This document shows, one piece after another, positions 8,020-14,447 of a DNA stretch of 16,537 bases. This DNA is from CAG-791 sp963658695 (GTDB lineage Bacteria > Bacillota > Clostridia > Lachnospirales > Lachnospiraceae), in assembly GCA_963658695.1 (NCBI GenBank), contig CAVKRN010000056.1, forward strand, positions 1 to 16,537, in the 5' to 3' direction. The notes under the pieces are model-generated. The model was given only the letters and a program-made list of their open reading frames with translations, was not told where the DNA came from and did not search any database. Numbering within the stretch: the stretch's first letter is position 1; every line of letters begins with the position of its first letter. Made by a program: the position numbers and the translations under genes.

Positions 8020-8946
8020 TTACATAATGTTCACCAGCATCAAAGCGCCCCACACGGGAACCGTGACAACGGACAGGGCCGTTGTGAACACGACGCACCG
8101 CGCTGCCGTTTCTTCATCCGCGCCGTACTTGACCGCCAGAAGAGACGTGGTCGAGCCGGCCGGCATTGCCGCCAGGAACACCGACACGCCGGTGATGAGT
8201 GCATCCACCTGCAGCAGCCGGCAGGGAATCCAGACAAGCAGCGGAATCACCACCAGTCGCAGCAGGGCAAAGTAAACCTGCTTCCCCGTCACCATGCTCT
8301 TCCAGTCTACATCCGACAGGATCGTCCCGATATACACCATCGTCATCGCCGTTGTGCAGGCAGACAGGGAGGAGACGGTTTTATCAAGGAATCCCGGAAG
8401 AGGAATCCCGGTCAGCATCAGGAACATTCCGATATAAACGGCGATCATGCACGGATGCACCAGCACCTTTTTGATCAGGCCCTTTCTGCTTTCGCCCTGG
8501 TTAAAATACGACACCCCCGCCGTCCACATGACAATTCGCTGCGGAATCAGATAAATTGATGCGTACAATAGTCCCATATCTCCAAAGACCGACTCGGTCA
8601 ATGGATTGCCCATAAAGCCGGCATTGGAGCAGACGGTTGCGTATTGGTATACCTGCTTTTCTCCGTCCTTCATTCCACGGTAGCAGACATAGCCCATAAC
8701 AGAGCACAGAATCTGAATCAGGATTGAAATGAGAAGAACCTCTCCCAGTGCACCTCCGATTCCGTCCACACTGTCTGCCTCATTGACAAATGCTCTGACA
8801 ATGTTGCACGGAAGAATGACATATAGAATGAGATCCGTCAGACATTTTCTCCCCTCTTTCGTAATCATTCCAATGTGGCGGATAATCCATCCGGTCAACA
8901 TTAGCAGCAGCATCTGCCCCATCAGCTCCAACATCGGTATTATCAT
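8020..8946 (-). CDS. AEC (auxin efflux carrier) family transporter
   Basis: This is a 308-aa integral membrane protein of the AEC family, related to bacterial carriers that export or exchange small organic anions. It has about ten hydrophobic segments, beginning MLLLMLTGWIIRHIGMI, with the family signature LTDLILYVILPCNIVRAF in the second segment. A second conserved half, near QRIVMWTAGVSYF and CTTAMTMVYIGTILSD, precedes the C-terminal helices rich in AAMPAGSTTSLLAVKYG. The frame is open to a TTG at 9030, but the ATG at 8946 has GGAG 7 bp upstream and starts at the first membrane helix, so it is chosen. The transported compound is unknown. Expression is probably controlled by the terminator in its leader (9008-9042). 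Confidence 0.92.
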   Translation of the reverse strand: MIIPMLELMGQMLLLMLTGWIIRHIGMITKEGRKCLTDLILYVILPCNIVRAFVNEADSVDGIGGALGEVLLISILIQILCSVMGYVCYRGMKDGEKQVYQYATVCSNAGFMGNPLTESVFGDMGLLYASIYLIPQRIVMWTAGVSYFNQGESRKGLIKKVLVHPCMIAVYIGMFLMLTGIPLPGFLDKTVSSLSACTTAMTMVYIGTILSDVDWKSMVTGKQVYFALLRLVVIPLLVWIPCRLLQVDALITGVSVFLAAMPAGSTTSLLAVKYGADEETAARCVVFTTALSVVTVPVWGALMLVNIM

Positions 8947-9007
8947 CGCTTTCTCTCCATTTCTCCTGTTTTCAGGCAAAACGAAACCATTCATAGCTCC
9001 ATTCGCC

Positions 9008-9042
9008 AAAAAAGATCCAGACACCTCCAACGTGCCTGGACC
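9008..9042 (-). terminator. Intrinsic terminator in the AEC leader (attenuator candidate)
   Basis: On the minus strand GGTCCAGGCAC (9032-9042) pairs over 11 bp with GTGTCTGGATC (9014-9024), including two G-T pairs. The loop is GTTGGAG, and TTTTTT (9008-9013) follows. It lies 62 bp before the AEC start and just after a candidate promoter at 9058-9086. A competing short hairpin, GGAC (9048-9051) with GTCC (9038-9041), uses the left arm of the terminator stem. It could instead end transcripts coming from the transglutaminase gene upstream. Confidence 0.75.
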
Positions 9043-9057
9043 TCATCGTCCGTTCCA

Positions 9058-9086
9058 ATTATAAACGTGAATTTATACGCTGGCAT
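9058..9086 (-). promoter_or_regulatory. Candidate promoter for the AEC transporter leader
   Basis: On the minus strand ATGCCA (9081-9086) and TATAAT (9058-9063) are 17 bp apart. The -10 is perfect and the -35 matches 4 of 6. The transcript would begin near 9051 and run straight into the terminator hairpin at 9008-9042. Confidence 0.4.
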
Positions 9087-9108
9087 GTTACAGTACAAGG
9101 TTTATAAT
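9080..9108 (+). promoter_or_regulatory. Candidate plus-strand promoter, probably the old ogt promoter
   Basis: CTGGCA (9080-9085) and TATAAT (9103-9108) are 17 bp apart, with a perfect -10 and a 4/6 -35. It faces the ogt relic, whose ATG is at 9201. Its -35 hexamer overlaps the -35 of the minus-strand candidate, so the two could not be occupied at once. Confidence 0.4.
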
Positions 9109-9200
9109 CGATGTACCTGACCAAGCAACAAGTCCTGTACCCTTTCAACGACCGTCAACGCCATGAACGAAAGGGGTTATCTCACAACGGAACAAATGCC

Positions 9201-9293
9201 ATGAATTACGTGTATCATTACGACTCTCCCCTCGGCGGCATCGATAAAAAGGAGAGGCTTCTGGAACTGGAGAAGCTTTTTACTCCTGCTTAA
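9201..9293 (+). pseudogene. ogt: Internally deleted methylated-DNA-protein cysteine methyltransferase relic
   Basis: This 30-codon frame appears to be the two ends of an ogt gene joined together. Residues 1-14, MNYVYHYDSPLGGI, match the usual N-terminus of O6-methylguanine-DNA methyltransferases (YxSPLGGILLAA). Residues 12-30, GGIDKKERLLELEKLFTPA, match the usual extreme C-terminus (GYAGGIDxKxxLLxLE). The whole centre, including the catalytic PCHRV cysteine motif, is absent. The junction falls on GGI, present at both ends of a normal protein, which suggests deletion between short GGCGG-type repeats. The relic converges on the transglutaminase gene and overlaps its last 14 bp. It cannot encode a working enzyme. 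Assignment rests on recalled family motifs. Confidence 0.6.
9257..9281 (+). terminator. Weak bidirectional terminator candidate
   Basis: GCTTCT (9257-9262) pairs with AGAAGC (9271-9276) across an 8-base loop, followed by TTTTT on the plus strand. On the minus strand a T-run (from AAAAA at 9246-9250) lies a few bases past the stem. It sits at the convergent junction of the ogt relic and the transglutaminase gene. Confidence 0.35.
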
Positions 9294-10566
9294 ACTCCGG
9301 AACAAAAACGATGGTTCGATACGCATCCTGGTGGTAAAGACTACCGCCCAGTCCTGTCACGGTATCGCTGCTGTAATGATTCAGCCAGTCTGTCGAGATA
9401 TCATCCTCCGCTTCAAGGAAGGCATTATAATCCTCATCGCTTTCGAACTGCAGAGAAACGGAATCGCTTCCGTTATCAAAGGCCTTGGTAATTCCGTCGC
9501 GGTAGGCAGTCGCATAATCCCCTCCCTCTGCTACAAACTCATCATTTACCACATGATAATCCGCATCAAAGGATACACTCTCCGGAAGATCGAAATAATC
9601 CGTGTAATAGGTGGAAACCGGGTCATGCGCGTCGGTAATCCAGGTGCGCGGCACGTTCAATGCTCCATAATACCAGCAGGTGTCCGCCTCTGCATCCTCG
9701 CGGGGCACCTCCGCCGTAAGATCCACATCATACCATTCACCGTCAATGTTCACCGCATTCCATGCGTGCCCATCCCCAAAGTTTTCCTCATCTGCGTAGC
9801 AGAACAGCGATACACACGGCAAATCAAGTCCGTCACATATGTATTGAAACGCTGCACTGATTCCCACGCACTTTGCTCTTCCCTCGATCAGCGCTCCATA
9901 CACAGAATCGCAAAACTCGGTTGAATCATCATAAACGGTACTGTCTGCCAGATAGTTATAAACATACAGCTCCTTCTCATAATCAGACATTCCACTGGTC
10001 TGCTTCTGCAGCGTACTCAGAATTCCCTGACACTGATTCATGTAGGCGTCATAGGAGGTCTTGTCCATCCGATAGGTGAAATCGCAGCCGGCAATTTCGT
10101 CTTCTGCTTCCTTGTAGCGGAAGAATTCGACATCACCGGAATCCCACTGAAACTGTTCCGGGCATTCATACACAAGAGCCAGCAGGAGCATGTATACATC
10201 CTTCTCATTCTCCTCTGCGACCGGGTGCGGGAAAACCGTTTCCTCCTCAAAATTGCTCACCGCATTGTAGAGCGCCAGGAAGTTGTCCATCATATCGGAA
10301 TCCAACTGGCTGATGAAATAATAATTGTCAAAGCTGGCCGCATCCGCAGTAGCGGAGCCTTTCGTTTCAGCTGCAGCAGATGCGCTGCCTTCCGCCGATG
10401 ATGTGCCGGTCTGCTCGCTTTCATCCGAATCGGAGCATCCAAACAGCCACACCATTCCGAGCACAAGCACAAGGAACACCGTCAGAATAATTCGGCCAAT
10501 GCCCTTTTTCTTCTTCCTGCCTTCCTTTGGAGCCCTGTCTCTATTGTTTTCTACCACTTTTCTCAT
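9280..10566 (-). CDS. Membrane-anchored transglutaminase-like domain protein
   Basis: This is a 428-aa protein with a basic N-terminus, one hydrophobic segment (about 24-43, IILTVFLVLVLGMVWLFG) and Cys44 directly after it. LFGC is close to, but not a perfect match for, a lipobox, so it is either a lipoprotein or a signal-anchored protein outside the membrane. A low-complexity Ser/Ala/Glu linker follows (45-78). The transglutaminase-like core carries the classic triad: C233 in GRAKCVGISAAFQ, H267 in GDGHAWN and D282 in WYDVD. Such domains in Clostridia are usually predicted cysteine proteases or cell-wall related enzymes; the substrate is unknown. The ATG at 10566 has AAGGGAG about 5 bp upstream. 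It lies 112 bp downstream of the CaCA exchanger gene, in the same direction. Confidence 0.88.
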   Translation of the reverse strand: MRKVVENNRDRAPKEGRKKKKGIGRIILTVFLVLVLGMVWLFGCSDSDESEQTGTSSAEGSASAAAETKGSATADAASFDNYYFISQLDSDMMDNFLALYNAVSNFEEETVFPHPVAEENEKDVYMLLLALVYECPEQFQWDSGDVEFFRYKEAEDEIAGCDFTYRMDKTSYDAYMNQCQGILSTLQKQTSGMSDYEKELYVYNYLADSTVYDDSTEFCDSVYGALIEGRAKCVGISAAFQYICDGLDLPCVSLFCYADEENFGDGHAWNAVNIDGEWYDVDLTAEVPREDAEADTCWYYGALNVPRTWITDAHDPVSTYYTDYFDLPESVSFDADYHVVNDEFVAEGGDYATAYRDGITKAFDNGSDSVSLQFESDEDYNAFLEAEDDISTDWLNHYSSDTVTGLGGSLYHQDAYRTIVFVPEFKQE

Positions 10567-10678
10567 GTATCTCCCTTCTGACCGGACTACCGTTCCCTAA
10601 CGACACGAGAGTCACATAGTTCCTTCTCATCGCCGATTTCCTGATAGCTGGCACTTGCACTTCGGGACACCAGTCCCA

Positions 10679-11638
10679 TCACAGCGTAAACTGCACAACA
10701 CAGAACGCAGCGTACACGGCCAGCAGCAGAACGCCCTGCACACGGTTCAGTTTTCCCTTGATCAAGGCCGGCACAGTCAGAATCAACATAACAGCCAGCA
10801 TGACCGGCAGATCCAATATCAGGCTGGAATTAATCCCCAACAGGGTTGAACTTTGCGGGATGGTAAACGGAGCAAGCGTAACCGATACGCCGCTGACCAG
10901 CACAAGATTAAACACATTTGCTCCGACAACGTTGCCCAGCGACAGATCGCTGTGCCCTTTTACCAGTGAGGTAATCGCCGTGACCAACTCCGGCAGGGAA
11001 GTTCCCAAGGCCACAAAGGTTAGCGCGATCACGCTCTCCGGCACACCGAGCGCCTGCGCAATCAGAGTTCCGTTATCGACCAGCAGGTTTGCCCCCAGCG
11101 CAATCAGCACCGCCCCCAGCACCAGCAGTACCAACGTCTTTGCCAGTGACATCTCTTCTTCCGTTTCTTCCTGCTTCTCGCTGGGGGTATTTTTCATCTG
11201 CAGCACATTGACAACCATATAAGCCACGAACATGGCGAGCATGATAAAGCCCATGAAGCGAGTAAACTTGCCGAACACATAGGCCGCAATGCAGTAGATA
11301 GCCGCAGCTGCAAAGAAAAAAGCTACCGGCGTTTTCAACGTTTTAGGATCAACCTTGCCGGGGCGCACAGCAATGGTGATCGCCGCTATCAGCGCCGCAT
11401 TACAGATGACCGAGCCAATGGCATTTCCATAGGCAATTTCACCATGACCGGACAGGGCCGACATGGTAGAGACCATAACCTCCGGCAGTGTCGTACCAAT
11501 AGAAACGACGGTTGCGCCAATCAGCAGCTCCGGCAGATGAAAACGACGAGCCAGCGCCGATGCGCCGTCAACAAACCAGTCGCCACCCTTAATGAGTAAT
11601 AACAAACCGGCAGCAAACAAAAGAACAGGTACAAGCAT
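10679..11638 (-). CDS. CaCA-family sodium/calcium exchanger (YrbG-like)
   Basis: This is a 319-aa integral membrane antiporter that would extrude Ca2+ in exchange for Na+. It has the two inverted alpha repeats of the family. The first (about 38-75) has GTTLPE at 48-53 and YGNAIGSVICN. The second (about 202-245) has GTSLPE at 212-217 and LGNVVGANVFN. The glutamates E53 and E217 are the expected cation ligands. A charged loop (150-163, KNTPSEKQEETEEE) separates the halves. The frame is open to 11695, but ATG at 11638 has AAGGAG 7 bp before it and starts the first membrane helix. A TATAAT-like box lies just upstream at the end of the 18-bp direct repeats (11670-11712). Confidence 0.93.
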   Translation of the reverse strand: MLVPVLLFAAGLLLLIKGGDWFVDGASALARRFHLPELLIGATVVSIGTTLPEVMVSTMSALSGHGEIAYGNAIGSVICNAALIAAITIAVRPGKVDPKTLKTPVAFFFAAAAIYCIAAYVFGKFTRFMGFIMLAMFVAYMVVNVLQMKNTPSEKQEETEEEMSLAKTLVLLVLGAVLIALGANLLVDNGTLIAQALGVPESVIALTFVALGTSLPELVTAITSLVKGHSDLSLGNVVGANVFNLVLVSGVSVTLAPFTIPQSSTLLGINSSLILDLPVMLAVMLILTVPALIKGKLNRVQGVLLLAVYAAFCVVQFTL

Positions 11639-11669
11639 ATTTACACTCCTTTTTGCATTATAAGCCACA

Positions 11670-11712
11670 AATGATAATGTCCTGGTATACCACAAATGAA
11701 AATGTCCCGCTC
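11670..11712 (-). repeat. Pair of 18-bp direct repeats upstream of the exchanger
   Basis: On the minus strand GGACATTTTCATTTGTGG and GGACATTATCATTTGTGG stand in tandem, one mismatch apart, joined by TATACCA. Tandem short repeats of this kind are found at the ends of some insertion sequences, for example the IS21 type. No transposase is nearby, so this could be an IS relic or a regulator site. It marks the left side of the AT-richer XRE/DUF3990 island. Confidence 0.6.
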
Positions 11713-11729
11713 ATGATAGAATTTTCTGT

Positions 11730-12371
11730 CTATATCTGCAACAGTTCTTCCGCTTTACATCCTAACACCCGTCCCAGACTCACAATATCTATCGCTCTTG
11801 TGTGATTAATATCCCGCTGTCTTTGTTCAAAAAGCTGTATCTGTCTTACCGGGACCCCTGACAGCTCCGACAATTTCTTTTGAGACAATCCTGCATATTT
11901 TCTGATCCGTTTTAGGTTCGTATCCTTGTAATGCTCCTCCCAGAATCCATTAACAGCATTCACAAAATGTATAATGTCCATCTCATGATACACCTCATAC
12001 ATGTCAATAATTTTACTGATCGGTGCTGCGTCATTTATCCTTATAAATGAACGACAGGTATACCATTGATAGTAAGCCAGTGACCATCCGGTCCAGTATT
12101 CCGGTGATTTATCCAGATACATTTCATCTTCATACATGATTGGCGAAAGTCCTGCCTCTATCACCACTTCTTTTGCAAGTTCGCAGCCCGTTTTGCCTGC
12201 TATATAGGTCGGATTTCCTTCTTGGAACTGCCTAGCGATGTCCGACATCAGAAACAATCCATAAAAATGTTCTAAGTCCATCTCACATGTATTCACCGCA
12301 AAGTCCAGCATATCCCCCATGACACGCTGTGCCATTGCAAGGTAATCAAACGGATAAGCGCGCATCTCCAT
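11730..12371 (-). CDS. XRE-family regulator with N-terminal helical domain, likely antitoxin
   Basis: This is a 213-aa protein. Residues 1-150 are a mostly helical domain of unknown function. The segment SDIARQFQEGNPTYIAGKTG (43-62) recalls, loosely, small DUF3791-type partners of DUF3990 proteins. Residues 153-213 form an XRE helix-turn-helix: LKRIRKYAGLSQKKLSELSG, then VPVRQIQLFEQ as recognition helix, then a LGRVLGCKAEELL tail. The ATG at 12371 overlaps the end of the DUF3990 gene by 26 bp, and GGGAG lies 10 bp upstream, so both are made from one transcript. The probable role is to neutralise the upstream toxin and repress the shared promoter at the palindrome 13101-13120. Base composition is clearly more AT-rich than the neighbours, suggesting transfer. 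Confidence 0.8.
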   Translation of the reverse strand: MEMRAYPFDYLAMAQRVMGDMLDFAVNTCEMDLEHFYGLFLMSDIARQFQEGNPTYIAGKTGCELAKEVVIEAGLSPIMYEDEMYLDKSPEYWTGWSLAYYQWYTCRSFIRINDAAPISKIIDMYEVYHEMDIIHFVNAVNGFWEEHYKDTNLKRIRKYAGLSQKKLSELSGVPVRQIQLFEQRQRDINHTRAIDIVSLGRVLGCKAEELLQI

Positions 12372-13026
12372 TTTTGATTTTCTCCCTCATAATATCCAGA
12401 ATAAATAAATCATTCACGTCAGCCATCTCGCTTTTACTTTTTCGATATGCCCGTCTTGCTTTGCGCTCTCTTTCTCGTTTTTTATTAAAGTATTCCTCCG
12501 CATCCACATTTTCGTATCCTTTAAAATGTATGTGGTCAAATGCCCGCGGGCTCTTTAAGACAATCTGTTCTCCGAGTTTCCCTAGCCGCATTGCCTCTGA
12601 CAGCTTTTGAAGTGAAATAACACCAGACACAAAATCCTGTGCAAATGAAAAATAAGAATCGTCTGCCCTGTAGCCTATTATTACGTCATAGTCAGTAATG
12701 TCCGGCAGAAAATTTTCTTTTATATATTTTTTTGCTTGCTCTGCTATGCTTCCATTCTGCCAGTAAGTCCTATTATCTGCAAGAATAGCAAGCCAGTTCA
12801 ATATGTTATACTCTGATGAATTAAGCTTGAGCACATTAAGATGTGTCATGTCAAATTCATATATATTGGCATATCCATTGTTTTGTTTCGCACAGGCCCA
12901 TTCTTTGGCAAGCTCCATACTTTCCGTACAGTAAAAGCCTCTTCCGTAATCGTTATTTCTGGATCCTTTCCCAAATTCCGGCTTTTCTATTATCTTTTCT
13001 GAACCATGGTATAACACGACAGACAT
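12346..13026 (-). CDS. DUF3990 protein, ADP-ribosyltransferase-like toxin candidate
   Basis: This is a 226-aa protein of the DUF3990 family. LYHGS (5-9), GRGFYCTES (28-36) with the following helix ELAKEWA, and LGKLGEQIVLKS (148-159) fit the family. So does DYDVIIGYRADDSYF (112-126). H7, Y32 and E153/Q154 are placed like the conserved residues of ADP-ribosyltransferase folds, and I recall the family being assigned to that fold; activity and target are unproven. The C-terminal ~45 residues are highly basic, NKKRERERKARRAYRKSKSE, and may bind nucleic acid. The ATG at 13026 has GAGGTG 5 bp before it. It is the first gene of a two-gene operon with the XRE gene, an order (toxin first) seen in several toxin-antitoxin types. 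It is AT-rich compared with the flanks. Confidence 0.82.
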   Translation of the reverse strand: MSVVLYHGSEKIIEKPEFGKGSRNNDYGRGFYCTESMELAKEWACAKQNNGYANIYEFDMTHLNVLKLNSSEYNILNWLAILADNRTYWQNGSIAEQAKKYIKENFLPDITDYDVIIGYRADDSYFSFAQDFVSGVISLQKLSEAMRLGKLGEQIVLKSPRAFDHIHFKGYENVDAEEYFNKKRERERKARRAYRKSKSEMADVNDLFILDIMREKIKNGDARLSV

Positions 13027-13098
13027 TTGTCACCTCGTTGCCTCTCTCATTTGCACCTTAGCATCGATTCACTGCTTTCAGATTCTCATATTGCCTCA

Positions 13099-13127
13099 AT
13101 TGTATCGCAGTAGCGATACATCTTCAA
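13099..13127 (-). promoter_or_regulatory. Promoter of the DUF3990-XRE operon
   Basis: On the minus strand TTGAAG (13122-13127) and TACAAT (13099-13104) are spaced by exactly 17 bp, 73 bp before the DUF3990 ATG. The hexamers match 4/6 and 5/6. The spacer and the start of the -10 are occupied by the palindrome 13101-13120. Confidence 0.65.
13101..13120. promoter_or_regulatory. Palindromic operator candidate
   Basis: TGTATCGC (13101-13108) and GCGATACA (13113-13120) are perfect 8-bp inverted repeats around AGTA. The site lies between the -35 and -10 of the operon promoter, where a bound XRE dimer would block RNA polymerase. The half-site spacing is typical of XRE operators. Binding is inferred. 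Confidence 0.65.
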
Positions 13128-13138
13128 GGTCATACAAA

Positions 13139-13191
13139 AACGTTAGATCATGCGCCCCGGTGTGAAAAAGTAAACGTCAAATCATACGCCC
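13139..13191 (+). repeat. Pair of 19-bp direct repeats
   Basis: AACGTTAGATCATGCGCCC (13139-13157) and AACGTCAAATCATACGCCC (13173-13191) differ at three positions. Like the pair at 11670-11712 they resemble the tandem repeats inside IS ends, and they lie on the other side of the XRE/DUF3990 island, but the two pairs are not alike in sequence. Confidence 0.6.
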
Positions 13192-13195
13192 TGAT

Positions 13196-13237
13196 ATAGC
13201 AAAACGCCGCTGATTTTTGTCAGCGGCGTTTTGCTAT
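13196..13237. terminator. Strong bidirectional intrinsic terminator
   Basis: ATAGCAAAACGCCGCTGA (13196-13213) and TCAGCGGCGTTTTGCTAT (13220-13237) form a perfect 18-bp stem with a TTTTTG loop. The GC-rich core is followed on each strand by TTTT and the stem tip is A/T-rich, the pattern of a two-way terminator. The pilin stop codon (TAG, 13234-13236) lies inside the stem. Confidence 0.85.
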
Positions 13238-14015
13238 CTATACAGTGTCTTCCCATTATCAGCTATTGTGATTCTGGAGTATCCTTTTTTGTTGCCTGCT
13301 TTAACCTGTTGGGTGCAGGCCTCATCATAATACCAGATCCCCGGAAAATCATATCCGTTCGCATCCTTCAGATTTGCCAACGTGATTTTCTTGAGATTCG
13401 GTGTGTTTGCAAACGTATTGTAATCTGTCTTGACAAGATCTACATTCAACATATCTATCTCTTCCAGCTCCGTCAGACCGTTAAAGAATCCGGCCGAGCT
13501 TCCATCCTTAAATGAACTCCCGCTCTGGAAAACAATCTTCTTGACCTTGGATTTATCGACGCCATTCCAAGTGTCTGTGGTCACATTCGCATCTGAGATA
13601 TAAAATGTGTCATCGTAAAGCCCCTGATTATGATAAGAGATATTTCCCGTCGATGATGTGAACTCAATCACGGCTTTTTTCTCGTTATTCTTGAAATAAA
13701 CATTTGCAAAGCCGTTTGCTGCCGGTTCGCCAATCGTTTCTGCCGGAAAATCAACCGTGCTTTGCCATCGATCAACCTTCTGCTTCAGAGCAACCTTCTC
13801 TATCCCGCCATCTTCCCCTGCGGTTACTTTCGCCATCACAACCGCATAAGCTGATCTTATATTGGCAGCATCGGTAGCCTCTCGCGCCTTCTCCAGCTGA
13901 CCGGTAAACAAAGGTATGGCTATCGCAACCAATACTCCAATGATGGCAACAACCACCAAAAGCTCCGCCAGCGTGAAGCCGGATGTCCTCCCGGAATCTT
14001 TTTTCTATATGTCAT
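13234..14015 (-). CDS. Type IV prepilin-like protein with BspA-like leucine-rich C-terminus (start out of frame)
   Basis: This would be a 260-aa pilin-like surface protein. The N-terminus holds a class III prepilin signal, GFTLAELLVVVAIIGVLVAI, cut after the Gly before Phe, with Glu+5. A helical stalk follows (FTGQLEKAREATDAANIRSAYAVVM), then a beta-rich middle. The C-terminal ~90 residues (SSAGFFNGLTELEEIDML, then ANTPNLKKITLANL) resemble BspA/DUF285-type leucine-rich repeats. The ATG at 14015 has a GGGGG/GGAG leader and matches the start of the second pilin, but the coding frame is reached only by inserting one base near the A6 run at 13999-14004; in its true frame a TAG stands just upstream of the prepilin signal. 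Without the shift the first usable start is GTG at 13959, after the cleavage site. It is a pseudogene, a phase-variable gene or a sequencing error. Confidence 0.8.
13999..14004. repeat. A6/T6 tract at the prepilin frameshift point
   Basis: The tract reads TTTTTT on the plus strand, AAAAAA in the gene. A 7-base tract would put the ATG at 14015 in frame with GFTLAELL. The second pilin has AAAAAT at the aligned place and is one base longer. Confidence 0.7.
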
Positions 14016-14235
14016 TCTCCATCCCCCTCTTATCCCGTCCAGTCCAAAAAGCCGAACACCTAGCCCAATCTGAATTCCCTCCTTTTTCTGTCCATTCATA
14101 ATCAGGCAATTCACATCTTGCAGAATCTTCCACAAGTATAATCCATTTGTCCCATGTAATTACAAGCGATATTTTATCACGGATGTGTTGGAGGAGCCAT
14201 CAGAACACGTGCTGTCCATGCTCCGACACTGCAGA

Positions 14236-14305
14236 AGTCACTGTACAGATGCCAGTAGTTACTGCACAGACGCCAGCCAACGAGCGAACTGTTACTGTCA
14301 GTAAC
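14236..14305 (+). repeat. Tandem 20-bp repeats followed by a palindrome
   Basis: AGTCACTGTACAGATGCCAG (14236-14255) and AGTTACTGCACAGACGCCAG (14257-14276) differ at three positions. GTTACTG-T-CAGTAAC follows at 14291-14305 as a perfect 7-bp palindrome. The rest of the 14016-14447 gap holds a dyad, TATGTTGT (14330-14337) with ACAACATA (14358-14365), and AT-rich sequence to 14430 that could hold a promoter for the plus-strand genes; no gene is supported before 14448. Confidence 0.55.
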
Positions 14306-14447
14306 GACCGAAGCACATTTCCAGTCTGTTATGTTGTGAAATGTCCAAAATTTTATTACAACATAGATAAAATATTAGCCATTTTGCTTGTATTTATTCG
14401 ATTTTCGATAAGATATTATCCATTATATATTTTGAAGAGATTTCTGC

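Noticed and set aside
10664..10677. GGGAC-ACCA-GTCCC hairpin just after the exchanger stop as a terminator
   Set aside because: The stem is only 5 bp and there is no T-run on the minus strand.
13139..13191. CRISPR array
   Set aside because: Only two imperfect units with a 15-bp gap, no further repeats and no cas genes.
13920..14135. 71-aa frame covering the pilin start
   Set aside because: It is the out-of-frame reading that results from the missing base; after the first residues it translates the prepilin signal in the wrong frame.
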